From assembly GCA_946902875.1 (NCBI GenBank), contig OX336343.1, positions 18,957,596-19,021,595 on the forward strand: a stretch of 64,000 bases of DNA. Direction: 5' to 3'. The notes under the pieces are model-generated. The model did not search any database. It saw only the letters and a program-made list of their open reading frames with translations, and was not told where the DNA came from. A program made the translations under genes and the position numbers. Below are positions 1-9,672 of this stretch, one piece after another. The first letter of the stretch is position 1. Each line of letters begins with the position of its first letter. This DNA comes from Nematopogon swammerdamellus (lineage: Eukaryota > Arthropoda > Insecta > Lepidoptera > Adelidae).

Positions 1-535
1 CTGCTACCTAATTATATTTATAAAAAAAAATCATTATTAACATTATATTATTAGTGTGTTTTACACACTTTCTCACACACTCACATTACGTTACATTTAG
101 TTTACTGTTACCAGGTTTCAACAAATAAGTTTTTTGTGTCTCCTGTAAAATTTGCTAAAGTGCACATAGTAGATTTTACCCGCGCAACGACGATACATGT
201 CTTTGAGATTAAAATCATGATGATTGTGATTGAGTTTACTATTTTGATTGCAAGTTTTCGAACTTTTCACAATTTGTTCTACACGGTTCGCTTACACACA
301 CGAAAAAGAACCTGCAAGAAATTGGAAATTGGTGACTGAATTGTGAAATTGAACTGAGCTTAATTTAGTGCTGCTTGGTATGGAGTTCCAGGATGACTGT
401 TGAACGCAATTATTGAAGTAGTCGACTGCTTCTTGCTGTCTGGCTCTTCTTGCTAAAGAGGCACAAATGATACCATACTTGTTTGTTGTGTTGTGTGGTA
501 TCAACATTATAAATGTATACAACCCTCAGACACCA
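1..535. other. Unassigned AT-rich DNA
   Basis: No gene, terminal repeat or recognised repeat family was seen. The short ORFs here have no recognisable protein features. Confidence 0.5.
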
Positions 536-582
536 TAGCCGGCTAAAATTGTGGCCGACTGGGTTTTAACCCACCATACACA
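536..582 (+). repeat. SINE core fragment
   Basis: About 45 bases with GTGGCCGACTGGGTT and a following CCACCATAC resemble the central body of the SINE copy at 54025-54420 read on the minus strand. No head or tail is present, so this is a short relic. Confidence 0.45.
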
Positions 583-629
583 AAAAATTAATAATTGGAT
601 TTGAGTCTTTTATTTATATCACCTCGGAC

Positions 630-712
630 AGCGCGTGTGACAGGCGGACAGACATCTGACCAATTTTATAAAGGTTCCTTCAGCATCGCTAGCTACAGAA
701 CCCTAAAAAAGT
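630..712. repeat. Fragment of GGTTCCG/ACAGACAGAC-type dispersed repeat
   Basis: GGCGGACAGACATCTGACC is followed by an AAGGTTCC run and CTACAGAACCC. This matches the layout of the copy at 19495-19800 (ACGGACGGACGG, then AAGGGTCCCTGCCAG, then CTACGGAACCCC). It is a partial copy of a repeat type that I associate with Lepidoptera. Confidence 0.5.
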
Positions 713-736
713 AATAAGCAAATTTTTAAAACACAC

Positions 737-901
737 CATTTCTCAACACGTTCATCTTCTAGAAGTTGCTTGCGAGCCTCCAACGCAGCCTGGATTTGTT
801 TCTGCTCTATCCAGGAGCCGCTCGGGGTCACATCCTTCACACCCTGCACCGGGAGGCTCCTCTCTGTCTTCTCTACACCCTTCCTTAGCAGATCGGCAGC
901 T
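737..901 (-). CDS. Candidate internal coding exon, product unknown
   Basis: On the minus strand a polypyrimidine tract ending in CAG (complement of 902-904) is followed by 165 bases open in one frame. A GTGTGT donor follows immediately (complement of 731-736). The exon starts one base into a codon and ends two bases into one, so it is phase-symmetric and could be skipped without a frameshift. The 54 complete codons read like real protein: AADLLRKGVEKTERS, then PVQGVKDVTPSGSWIEQKQI, then a charged, probably helical stretch with EARKQLLEDERVEK. The family is not recognised. No neighbouring exon was found, so the rest of the gene would lie outside the window or across long introns. It could instead be a chance ORF or part of a processed pseudogene, but the two well-formed splice sites argue against that. 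Confidence 0.45.
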
Positions 902-960
902 CTGAAAAAAATTAGGGCTTTGCTTGAGAACTTAATACTTACAGATTTTTTCCATTAAAA

Positions 961-1679
961 AAAACCCTCACTGTGAACCTACGCTGAAGTGAAGCTCCTG
1001 CATAGAGTTTTCCAACCTACACACTGATATCAAAACTAGGCCTATAAGTGTGAATAGAGTTATTGAACTGACTTCATTTTTACGAAATATTTGAGTTTAC
1101 GTGCGCGGACACAAAAATTTTCCCACGGCGAAAATGACTTGGAATGGAACAGTATGCTCAACCATATATGAATTATTTGGAAGTCAAGGGATTAAATAAT
1201 TAAAAAATATTCTAGTAGGTACCTATACATATTCCAACAGGTTAAGGTTTGATTTTTTCCAGCAAAACACTTACTTTGACATTTTAAGTGATGGAACTGA
1301 ATGGACATTCGGGCATTCTTACTACTAAGGAAACTATTTTATAAGTGTTGCTGTGATTATATAAAAGGGGCGTTTTGGCGTTCTGACAACACGCTAGCGG
1401 GAAGCCGAAAGATCCTGATATGATTAATAAATTTTTTTGTGATGGTACCTCTTTGTAGCCCTGACCGAATCGTAACTCTCGTAAGGGCAAACACCGTTGC
1501 GAATGTGTACTACAATGCTTTGTTGCATGCTAGGTCGACTGGAAGATAGTGTGATCTTTATCTCGCTTACAAAGTTGTGATGAATTTGACATGAAGGGGT
1601 GTGATTGTAAAAAATCTTTCATCCAGACTGCGAATTCATATCGACCTCCGACAAGCATCCGATCTCGATGTATATATTT
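961..1679. other. Unassigned
   Basis: Nothing recognisable was seen. The minus-strand ORF at 1284-1490 has no domain features and is probably chance. Confidence 0.4.
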
Positions 1680-2085
1680 GTAGGAGATTTAGTTGGCTAA
1701 TATCACACATCATCAGAGGTGTGCACACTTAACAGACACCTATGCAATTGGAGTATCGGACAGTCCACTGTGCAGAGCATGCCTGCAGGTGGACGAGAGA
1801 CCCACCCACGTCCTGCTGGAGTGCGTGGAGGTGGCAGACTTAAGGGCGAAGGAGCTGGGAGGCCCGACTACACTTCGAGAGGCGTGCCAAGATCCAAAGA
1901 GAGTGTGCCACCTCCTGGAAGAACTCGGCTGGCTGGAGTAAGGCCGTGGGACGCGCAAAAGGCCCACAATGGAGTGGGCTTATGCGGAGAACGAGTCCGA
2001 ACAACATCATCAGAGGTGTGGCCACAGCCACAGTATGGAAATCAATCACCACTTACAAACGCTTCGCGCCATAGCGACAACTAAA
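1680..2085 (+). mobile_element. Non-LTR retrotransposon 3' fragment (pol C-terminus)
   Basis: The reading frame at 1693-1941 gives 82 residues containing SDSPLCRACLQVDERPTHVL followed by LEC. This is the cysteine/histidine motif (C-x2-C, then H and C) found near the C-terminus of many insect non-LTR polyproteins. It ends LLEELGWLE and a stop, a typical end for this group, followed by a short 3' UTR-like stretch rich in GTGGGACGCGCAAAAGGCCC. Upstream RNase H and RT sequence is missing, so the piece is heavily 5'-truncated and inactive. The clade cannot be fixed from so little. Confidence 0.7.
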
Positions 2086-2373
2086 TATTCATACCCATGC
2101 GGGGAAGTGGTACTAATGTAAAAAAAAAATGGTCAAACGTCAGATTTCATACATCTCTACTACACATTCACACAATTCTTTCGACGCTCAGCATATATAC
2201 ACAATAGCATCACAGAAAGCATCGGCGCAGTAGCACAACAATAGTACACAACAGCAAGCCAACCATCGATGTCCATTTTATAAATCGGACATCGTACGAT
2301 GCAACTTGTGCTAGGCGTCGGTACGAGTGTGCGTGCATTCACACGCAGTATTGTGATACGTGACACGATCCCT

Positions 2374-2531
2374 ACGACGGTGCTATCGTGTTCTCGTTCT
2401 TACTTGCCTACAGATGATAAGAGTGAGCGAGAAAGATGTCATCGCTCGCCCACCGGCGCGATTGCCGTCTTTCCGCTCACTCTTATCATCAGTAGGCAAG
2501 TGAGAACGAAAACGCGATACCACCGTCACAC
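2374..2531. mobile_element. Foldback MITE-like inverted repeat
   Basis: Arms of about 65 bases face each other: TTGCCTACAGATGATAAGAG on the left pairs with CTCTTATCATCAGTAGGCAA on the right. The pairing extends through GTTCTCGTT/AACGAAAACG and ACGACGGTGCTATCG/CGATACCACCGTCAC. The spacer is about 30 bases. There is no ORF. Target-site duplications were not resolved. Confidence 0.6.
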
Positions 2532-2544
2532 TATCCTATCCGTG

Positions 2545-3350
2545 ACAGCATGGCTTCTTAACACGCCATAACATGCTCAGGCGAAACAAACAACAACGTT
2601 TGTCACTGTCACTCTTTATAACAGCAACCGGGCATGCTGCACACACGCATCACCGACTAGACACAGACTTGCGTGCGTTTAAGACGCGCCGCACACGCCG
2701 TATGAAGCGGCTGTCCGTGAAATCTGCATTATATGCAGGTCTCGTCGAGAACATATTTTTTCGGGAGTGATGCATGGGATGGGCTAATCTATTAAATGGA
2801 CATCGATGAAGCCAACACAGCGGAGACAGAGGAGACGACATCTCTTCACAGAGGCAAGGAGGTAGAAGAGTAAAGGACAGTGGATGTGTAATGAAAGGAC
2901 TTACGAGAGTAGGTTGATGTTGCTCATTCCGACGGCTGTGGCATCGACTGTCTGGGAGCGTCACATATGCGATGATTTACGAAGATTTTAATATTTTCAC
3001 AGAGACTCCTAAGAATGAAGAGAGCTCCATAACAACATTTAATACGGCTCGCTCGCTATCATCGCTAATTTACAACCTGCCTGCATGATGATAAGATGAA
3101 GTTGGAGCAAGCACAAAGCAAGCAAGCAAGCAAGCCAAGCCAAACCAAGCAATCTAGCTAGACGCCGCGCGATGCCGCTTCACCCGCCTCCGCCGGTCTT
3201 TTTTAGTGGTGCTGTCAATTTGACAAATGGACAGGAAAAACCAGGGATGTTAGACAGCTAATAATGAATTCTCGTACGGATGTTCCAAAATTCTCATATC
3301 TGATAAAAAATTCTCATGCGGATTTGTTCAGTCAGAAATAATCCTAATAT
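2545..3350. other. Unassigned, with a short (CAAG)n tract
   Basis: A CAAG/CCAAG microsatellite-like stretch lies at about 3110-3150. Nothing else was recognised. Confidence 0.4.
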
Positions 3351-3686
3351 TGCATGAAAATAGATTTCTTTTTACAGTTTAGTGCAAATAACATGCATGA
3401 TAAAACGGACCTGCGTGCGAAACTCATTCTTATAATGAGATTTTTGCCTGTTTCGGAAGGAGACGAATGCATATAAAAAAATAAATAAAAAATTAGATAC
3501 AAACGATTGCATGAAAATAGATTTGTTTTAATTCTTTTTACAGTTTAGTGCAAATAACATGCACGATAAAACGGACCTGCGTGCGAAACTCATTACATAC
3601 AACTCATTACTACATCACATAATGAGATTTTTGCCTGTTTCGGGAGGAGACGAATGAATATAAAAAAATAAATAAAAAATTAGATA
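3351..3686 (+). repeat. Direct duplication of an approximately 150-180 bp segment
   Basis: Copy 1 (3351-3500) and copy 2 (3508-3686) both begin TGCATGAAAATAGATTT. They share CAGTTTAGTGCAAATAACATG and ACGGACCTGCGTGCGAAACT, and both end in AAATAAATAAAAAATTAGATA. Copy 2 has about 30 extra bases. The copies are nearly adjacent and differ by few substitutions, which suggests a fairly recent tandem duplication. Confidence 0.85.
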
Positions 3687-3689
3687 GGT

Positions 3690-4730
3690 ACAAGAGTAAG
3701 TAACTAGGTACCTATTTAAAAGTTCTGTTCCTGGCAACGGTCAATATCGTCGTAGTAGAGATAAACAGAGCTAAGCCACACATGCAACATTTCGAGATAT
3801 TGACGATTAAAGATTTAAAGTCTCGAAAATTTATATGTTTTTAGTTGTATCTTTCAAACTACATATCATATTTTCCCAAAATGTTTACACGTGGTAGTAA
3901 TGTACATATTCTAATGGGATAATATGAAGTTTGGACCCTATCATTTGTAGTTTTTTAGTTATTAAGGGTTTAGCACTTAACCTCTGTTTACTACTGAGAA
4001 AATGTTCTATCGCGTAAGCAGGATTGTGGTGGAGCATAATGAAGCTATGTTGGTTATCTCAGTTATGCATTATAAGTTTCATCCATTTGGAACCAATTTT
4101 CTGTGAATGTTGTTGGTCAACAGTATTTATGTGGCTAGGCTTCGTTCGGTAGTACAGAAATATTGAAAAATTTATTGATAGTAAACCAATACTATGACGC
4201 CTAAAGTTATTTATCTTTTAAAAAGTTTATATGGAATTTCAGTTAACATCCCTTTATCATTATTGAAATAACGTACTTCTAACCTCGTAATCGCTTGGCT
4301 CTCTTTTCCACTATAATCTCCGTCTCATTCTGAGTATTTTGTCATTAAAAACGCATTTTCACCAAAATGTGGCTTGGCTCTGTTTTACTCTACCACGACG
4401 ATACTATCATCAATACCGCATTGATGATAATATTGACGGGGCTCGTCAAATTTTTTTATACCTTACACGGTGCTTACACGACATAAATTTATTGATGTCA
4501 GTACAGCGTGTTATTCATCGCGGCAAGTGTTCTGTCATGCATCATGCATGACTCATGACATGAATCCAATTATAGTTCTGGCGCTAAACTAAAAAAAAAG
4601 GAAAACGTAAGCGTTGGGTTAAACATTGGCTTCTACAAAAACCAAAGTTTACACATTTAAACTTACTAAATGAAATTGTCATGCAATGGTTTATTTATAT
4701 TATTATTATTTTATTTTTGATAAACCTACC
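3690..4730. other. Unassigned AT-rich DNA
   Basis: No coding potential or recognised repeat was seen. Confidence 0.4.
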
Positions 4731-4912
4731 CTAACCGAACCTAACCTAACCTAACCTAACCTAACCTAACCTAACCTAACCTAACCTAACCTGACCTGAC
4801 CTGACCTGACCTGACCTGACCTAACCTAACCTAACCTAACATAACCTAACCTAACTTAACCTAACCTAACCTAACCTAACCTAACCTAACCTAACCTAAC
4901 CTAACCTAACCT
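4731..4912. repeat. Telomere-type (CCTAA)n array with CCTGA variants
   Basis: About 180 bases of CCTAA units, which is the insect telomere repeat TTAGG on the other strand. A homogeneous block of CCTGA units (TCAGG on the other strand) lies at about 4790-4820, and single-base variants are scattered elsewhere. The right edge runs directly into the poly(T) that is the complement of the poly(A) tail of the retroelement at 4913-6686. Confidence 0.95.
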
Positions 4913-6686
4913 TTTTTTTTTCCTGGGAAGGAGGAAATCCTCATGGATGTTATGAGGCCCGGGCCAGATGACATGCCCGACTTCAACTGTTGTTCAGTGA
5001 CCTACGGACTAAAACCTCCTCCCCTCTCCGCCTTTTCCTTCCTGGGACCGCTTAGCATTACGTCAGGAAGGTGGCTGTCTATTTGGGTCGCCGTGAACCC
5101 GTTTGGATCTCCCATTCGTCGTCCTCTCTCTCTTTCATGGTGCGTTTTATGAAATTTGCATACCTTACCCATTCGTCTTCACTCCTTAGCATGCGTTCCA
5201 CGAGGTTCCCGGAATTAAGTCTCTCTTCTTGCCCTTGCAAGATCTCCCTTTCCTGTTCGAATTGCCGGCACTCGAAGAGGGCGTGTTGTGGCGTGTCGTA
5301 CTCGCCGCAGTATGAGCACTCGTCACTTACGGCCTTTCCTATTGAGTGCAGATAAGTGTTGAACACGCCATGGCCGCTCAGCGCTTGCGTGACCAGGCGA
5401 TCCACCTCTCCATGCCTGCGTTCCATCCATGGTCTTGGTCTTCTTATATAACTAGGTGGTAGGGTTTAACCCGCCCGGGTTGGTACCACCGCACTGAATG
5501 AAAGGTCGGTCGAAACGGCTATGTAAATAGTTTGTGTTTTCCGTCCAGTTCAGTGTAGCCGGCACGACTGAAGGGAAGCGCTGACGTGGCACCAAGTTCA
5601 ACCCGGTGTTATGGGCTGACATCACGGATGTTGTAGGTGATGTAGCCAACCGTGTCAGTTTCAATAAAAAAAAAAAAAAAAATTACCTGCACGCTCCCTT
5701 CCCTCGACTCCGCCATTCAGTTCGTCATTCCGTCAGGGTTCTTGCTCTTATTTCTCTAGACGTCAGGTGGTCTGGGTTGTAGTACTGTCGGTGGTGCTCT
5801 TCTGCCAACCTTTCTACAGGTATCAAACCAGCTATTACCTGAGCCGCTTCCAGCGAGATTGTCCGATAAGCCCCGCTTATCCTGATGGCAAGCTGTCTCT
5901 GAATTTTTTCCAGCTTTCTCCTGTACTTGGCCACCTTGAGGGCACTGATCCAGATTGGTGCTCCGTACAGCATTACAGAGTGAGCGACGGATGCCAGTAG
6001 ACTTCTTCTACTGGCCCTTGGTCCACCTCTTCTGGGCATTAGCTGGCTAAGAGCCGTCGTCAGGCGTTCGGCTTTCCCGGCTACTTCTTCAATATGTTCG
6101 TTGAACTTCATACTTTTGTCTAGCCAGATGCCCAGATATTTTAATTTCTTTTTAGGCTCTACGTCTACTCCCTCTACTCTGAATGTGATTGGACTGTGCC
6201 TCTTCTTGCCGCTCAGGATTATGGCTTCAGTTTTTTCGGGGGCCAATCTAAGGCGCTTCTGTCTCATCCAGTCGCTTATCCTAATGAGAGCGGTGTTGGC
6301 TATCTTCATTAGGGTATCCTCTTTCCTGGCCGTCACCACCAGCGCTAGGTCGTCTGCAAAGCCTATCAGTTGCACCTCGCTTCCTAGGTTCAGACCAAGC
6401 ACTTCGTCGTACAAGATATTCCACAGTGTCGGGCCCAGAATGGAGCCCTGTGGCACTCCGCTACTTACTTCAATTGTTTTCGTCGTTCCTTCGGCATCTC
6501 TGACCACGATGCTTCTTTCCTCCAGATAGCTGTTGAGCAAGTTGTACATATACTGCGGAAAGTTCCTTTTCTTTAGCTCCCCTAGTATGACTTGCCATGG
6601 TAGCAGCTCTTCTATTCTGTTCAGTAGAATTCCCTCTAGTAGTTTACCGTAGGAGTCCAGCAGGCAGAGCGGTCTATAGCCAGTTA
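4913..6686 (-). mobile_element. 5'-truncated R1-clade-like retrotransposon inserted in telomeric repeat
   Basis: Read on the minus strand, the element starts abruptly at about 6686 inside RT (YRPLCLLDSYGKLLEGILL, fingers). It continues through SSGVPQGSILGPTLWN and the catalytic GFADDLALVV, then the thumb region ending REIRARTLTE near 5725. After a SINE insertion (5449-5686) the C-terminus resumes at 5426 with MERRHGEVDRLVTQALSGHG and a cysteine/histidine motif (CSYCGEYDTPQHALFEC), and stops at 5079. A 3' UTR and a poly(A) run follow, abutting TTAGG repeats directly. The HGEVD..LTQ.L.GHG signature and YRPLCLLD are typical of the R1 clade, to which the lepidopteran telomere-repeat elements TRAS and SART belong. 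Being TRAS/SART-like is an inference from location and clade. The copy is dead: it lacks ORF1, the endonuclease and the RT N-terminus, and it is interrupted by a SINE. Confidence 0.85.
5449..5686 (+). mobile_element. Chimeric SINE, 5'-truncated copy
   Basis: Body of the SINE family described at 23771-24152: ACTAGGTGGTAGGGTT, TTGGTACCACCGCACTGAA, CGGTCGAAACGGCTATGTAA, GATGTAGCCAACCGTGTCAG and a terminal A run. It splits the R1-clade coding sequence between the RT thumb and the cysteine motif, so it inserted after that element. Confidence 0.9.
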
Positions 6687-6866
6687 ACCTAACCTAACCT
6701 AACCTAACCTAACCTAACATAACCGAACCGAACCTAACCTAACCTAACCTAACCTAACCTAACCTAACCTAACCTAACCTAACCTAACCTAACCTAACCT
6801 AACCTAACCTAACCAAACCTAACCTAACCTAACCTAACCTAACCTAACCTAACCTAACCTAACCTA
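6687..6866. repeat. Telomere-type (CCTAA)n array
   Basis: About 180 bases of CCTAA units with a few variants (CATAACCGAACCG near 6717). It is continuous with the array at 4731-4912 if the inserted R1-clade element is removed. The sequence beyond 6866 is not telomeric, so the array is interstitial or subtelomeric in this assembly. Confidence 0.95.
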
Positions 6867-7219
6867 ATGTTGAGGCGGCGCATGTCGTTTTTGTTTGTTT
6901 CGTTTCGACGCGAGTGTTCACGAAACGAGCCGGAATGTCTTTCAGGTGTCGTTTCGGGCAGTAGCGGATGGGTGTACCGTATTTTAGTTATATGACTGTA
7001 TAAGTCATCGATGTCTATTTTCGATGGTATAAGTATCGCACTTTAGATAAACATATTGCGGTACTTATTTATTGAACTTTAGCGAGCGACGGAGCCGCCA
7101 TCAGCAATTCATTCTTATCTTAAACCATTTTCAGTCTGTGTATAGAAATGCTTCATCCATCACTTATATTCAGAGCGCAATTGACACCAACAAGGTACCT
7201 ATAGTTTTAAAACAGCTTA
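6867..7219. other. Unassigned
   Basis: Begins GTTGAGGCGGCGCATGTCG. No gene or known repeat was recognised. Confidence 0.35.
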
Positions 7220-8405
7220 AAATCTAGGTCCCGGTTGCGACAGTAGGTATACTTGCAAAAACTTGCGCTAAACAGCTTGCTGTTCCCTTAGGTGCGATAT
7301 TTGAACATTCAGTCTCAGAGTGTGTCTTTCCGTGTAAGTGGAAAAAGGCTTTTATAGTGGCCATTCACAAAAGCGGTCCCAGACAGACACCGAATCGACT
7401 ACAGATCGATTTCTATTCTGTATGAGTGTACCCGCTCATCTCATCAATAATATCGTCTAACTAAACAACATGGCTTCACGCGCGGTCACTCAGTCGTATT
7501 CAACTTGGCGGTTTTCGTAGAATGTATCGTCGAAGATGGATGGGCGCTTACAGGTCGAAGCCATATACCTATCTACACGGACTACGCGAAATGCCTTGAT
7601 AGAATACACCACAATATTCTCAACAGCTTGGTGAACTGGGTGTTCACGGCAGTCTTCTGACTTTCTGAGATGGTTCGAATCGTACTTGCGGAACCGCTCG
7701 CAAGCGGTGAGAGTAGGAGCCATTGACTTATATACTGGTAGGAGCATTCTAACTTTATCGAGATCCCTTCTGGTGTGTCACAGGGCTCGCGTCTTGGGCC
7801 GCTTCACTTCAATGTCTATCTATCTCTATCTGTGAAGTGAGCTCTATCTATATGACATCGGCAAGTGTTTCCGGCATGCCCTGTTTCTTTTGTACGCCGA
7901 TGATAAAAAATAATTCGATTAACCAGGAACCAGGATAGATAAAAAATAGTAGGCGCTCGGTAATCCGGCACCCAAATTTTTTCGCCTATGCCGGATTGCT
8001 GGAACTGCCGGATTATAACAGACGCGTGACGCGTAGTTTCGCTGTCAAGTCGGACCGGACTGAGCGCGAGAGCAAATTTTGCTGTGCTCACCCGAACCCC
8101 CCGCTCTATAATCCGGCAGTAGTGCCGGATTATAGAGCGGGTCAGCTGAGGCTAAAAATGCCGGAATAATGGGCGTGCCGGGCTTTCGAGCGCCGGATTA
8201 CCGAGCTCCTACTATAGCGATTAACCAGAAATTAGAATGCACCAAATTAATGGAAGACCTAGACAGCTTATATCAAAACTGTGTGCTCAATCGCCTGGAC
8301 GTAAACGCCAATCAGTGCCAATTCATCACGTTTACTAGAAGCGGGAAGCCGTTGGTTATCTATATATATAATAAAATCGTAAAGGTAAGAAAGTCTGTAC
8401 ATTGA
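7220..8405 (+). mobile_element. Jockey-like RT pseudogene, interrupted
   Basis: Reading across several frames on the plus strand gives RT pieces in the correct order. They are CAKTLAKQLAVPLGAIFEHS and FPCKWKKAFIVAIHKSG (fingers), QHGFTRGHSVVFNLAVFVE then YTDYAKCLDRI (palm A region, normally YTDFSKAFD), PSGVSQGSRLGPLHFNVYL (motif B), and a degraded FLYADD near 7885. The sequence resumes after 8213 with LNRLDVNANQCQFITFTRSG. Frameshifts and stops make it a pseudogene. A TIR element at 7949-8212 separates the last two pieces. Confidence 0.75.
7949..8212. mobile_element. Pogo-like MITE with TA target duplication
   Basis: Terminal inverted repeats GTAGGCGCTCGGTAATCCGG (left) and CCGGATTACCGAGCTCCTAC (right) bound 264 bases, with TA on both sides (7947-7948 and 8213-8214). 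The CTCGGTAATCCGGCA terminus resembles pogo/Tigger-type Tc1-mariner ends. The interior contains further CCGGATTATA inverted motifs and no transposase. Confidence 0.8.
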
Positions 8406-8950
8406 ATGTATTCGGAAAAAAACTAACCAGGGTGGCTTAAAATGAGATAAAAATTCTATATTATGATAAAGGTCTATTGCTTATAGCTCGACAATTTTAA
8501 TCACCTTGGTTTTTCTCACTGCATACCTACCCTCACGACAAATATTATGGAGAGGGTGCAGGGAGAGGTAATATATCAGAACCGCGGAAAATCCTAAAAA
8601 TGGGACCTTCTTTTTACAAGTTCATGACTTTGATAAAGCAGAGTTGGGGGCTGTATTCTATTACTAGCATCACACATTAGAAATCGGAATTACAAATAAA
8701 AAAAAAAAAAGTCGGCTGCCTCGCGTGCCTATTCTCCACACCAACCAAAGCCCCGGAGCTGTATGTAGAACGAGTCCATATTCCTTGTTAAGGCCCTGTC
8801 AACCCGTATTCACCCGTACGTACTCCTCTTTCAATTCAAGGCGCCGCTGTCGCTGGTTGGAGTAGGAAGGATGTAACACGATAATCAATCAAAAAAATTG
8901 GTTGTCTGTAAAGTCGGTTTACGGACGATAGTTTTACGTGATAACGTCAT
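8406..8950. other. Unassigned
   Basis: No gene seen. A poly(A) run at 8697-8710 may be the tail of a degraded retroposon. Confidence 0.35.
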
Positions 8951-8951
8951 G

Positions 8952-9133
8952 ATCCTACATAACGCCATCTACATATCAAAGCGCACACTACAACGTTGCA
9001 ACACCTACCTAACTGCGAATCAAGTAAACTACCGCTGAAGTATTTCATTTATAATCCTACATAACGCCATCTACGCGCTTACTACAACGTTGCAACACCT
9101 ATCTAACTGCGAATCAAGTAAACTACCGCTGAA
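8952..9133 (+). repeat. Tandem duplication of an approximately 85-bp segment
   Basis: Copy 1 (8952-9039) and copy 2 (9054-9133) share ATCCTACATAACGCCATCTA, CTACAACGTTGCAACACCTA and AACTGCGAATCAAGTAAACT. A 14-base spacer separates them. Confidence 0.85.
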
Positions 9134-9180
9134 ATCTTCACATACTGTTGACCGAATTCGCTTCGCTAGGTACATGATCG

Positions 9181-9420
9181 ATTTAGCCGGGTGGTTAAGA
9201 CGTCTGGTCGGTCACACAATATTGGTGGCAGGGACCGCGGGTTCGAGGCTCGCAAAAGACGGACAAATATATTTTGTATTTCCTACTCTCCATATATGCC
9301 TCTCTATCGCTTGTTACGCGCTCTCGCTTGCACACACAGGTTCAGATGGAACGTGACACTTTTTCGTGTGTGCAGCCGGTGTTCATCAATTTATAAGACG
9401 TGACGTCAAAATTAGGTTTC
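9181..9420 (+). mobile_element. tRNA-derived SINE-like element
   Basis: An A-box-like TAGCCGGGTGGTTAAGACG (9185-9203) and a B-box-like GGGTTCGAGGCTC (9239-9251) are spaced as in a pol III tRNA promoter. The intervening sequence does not form a convincing tRNA, so this is a SINE head rather than a tRNA gene. The body extends to about 9420; no clear tail was seen. Confidence 0.55.
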
Positions 9421-9486
9421 AATTCTTTTATTACTTTTATTTTTTATTAATTTTTTTATATTCATCAAATAACATAAATTTTTTCC

Positions 9487-9672
9487 AAAGCCTTGATTTG
9501 GTCACGTTGCTTTAAATACATTTTTATAACTAAATTCCGAGGCATGTTCATGATATTTTTCTATCGAGCGAACTTAATCAAATCGTGTTTTCAAAAAGCT
9601 ATCGATCTACGCTGATAGATGAAGTTTTACATAATATATTAAAACTGAATCTGTCAGGGAAGTAATATTGGC
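9487..9672 (+). repeat. Diverged dispersed repeat, copy 1
   Basis: Shares an ordered series of words with 15903-16090: TTTGGTCACGTT, TTCATGAT, TCTATCGAG, AATCAAATCGTGTTTT, ATCGATCT, CTGATAGATG.AGTTTA and ACAT..ATATTAAAA. The copies are in the same orientation about 6.4 kb apart, moderately diverged and non-coding. Confidence 0.7.

Noticed and set aside
4731..6866. True chromosome end
   Set aside because: Non-telomeric sequence continues on both sides for kilobases and the arrays are short.
9181..9256. tRNA gene
   Set aside because: A- and B-box-like words are present but the arms do not fold into a proper cloverleaf; more likely a SINE head.
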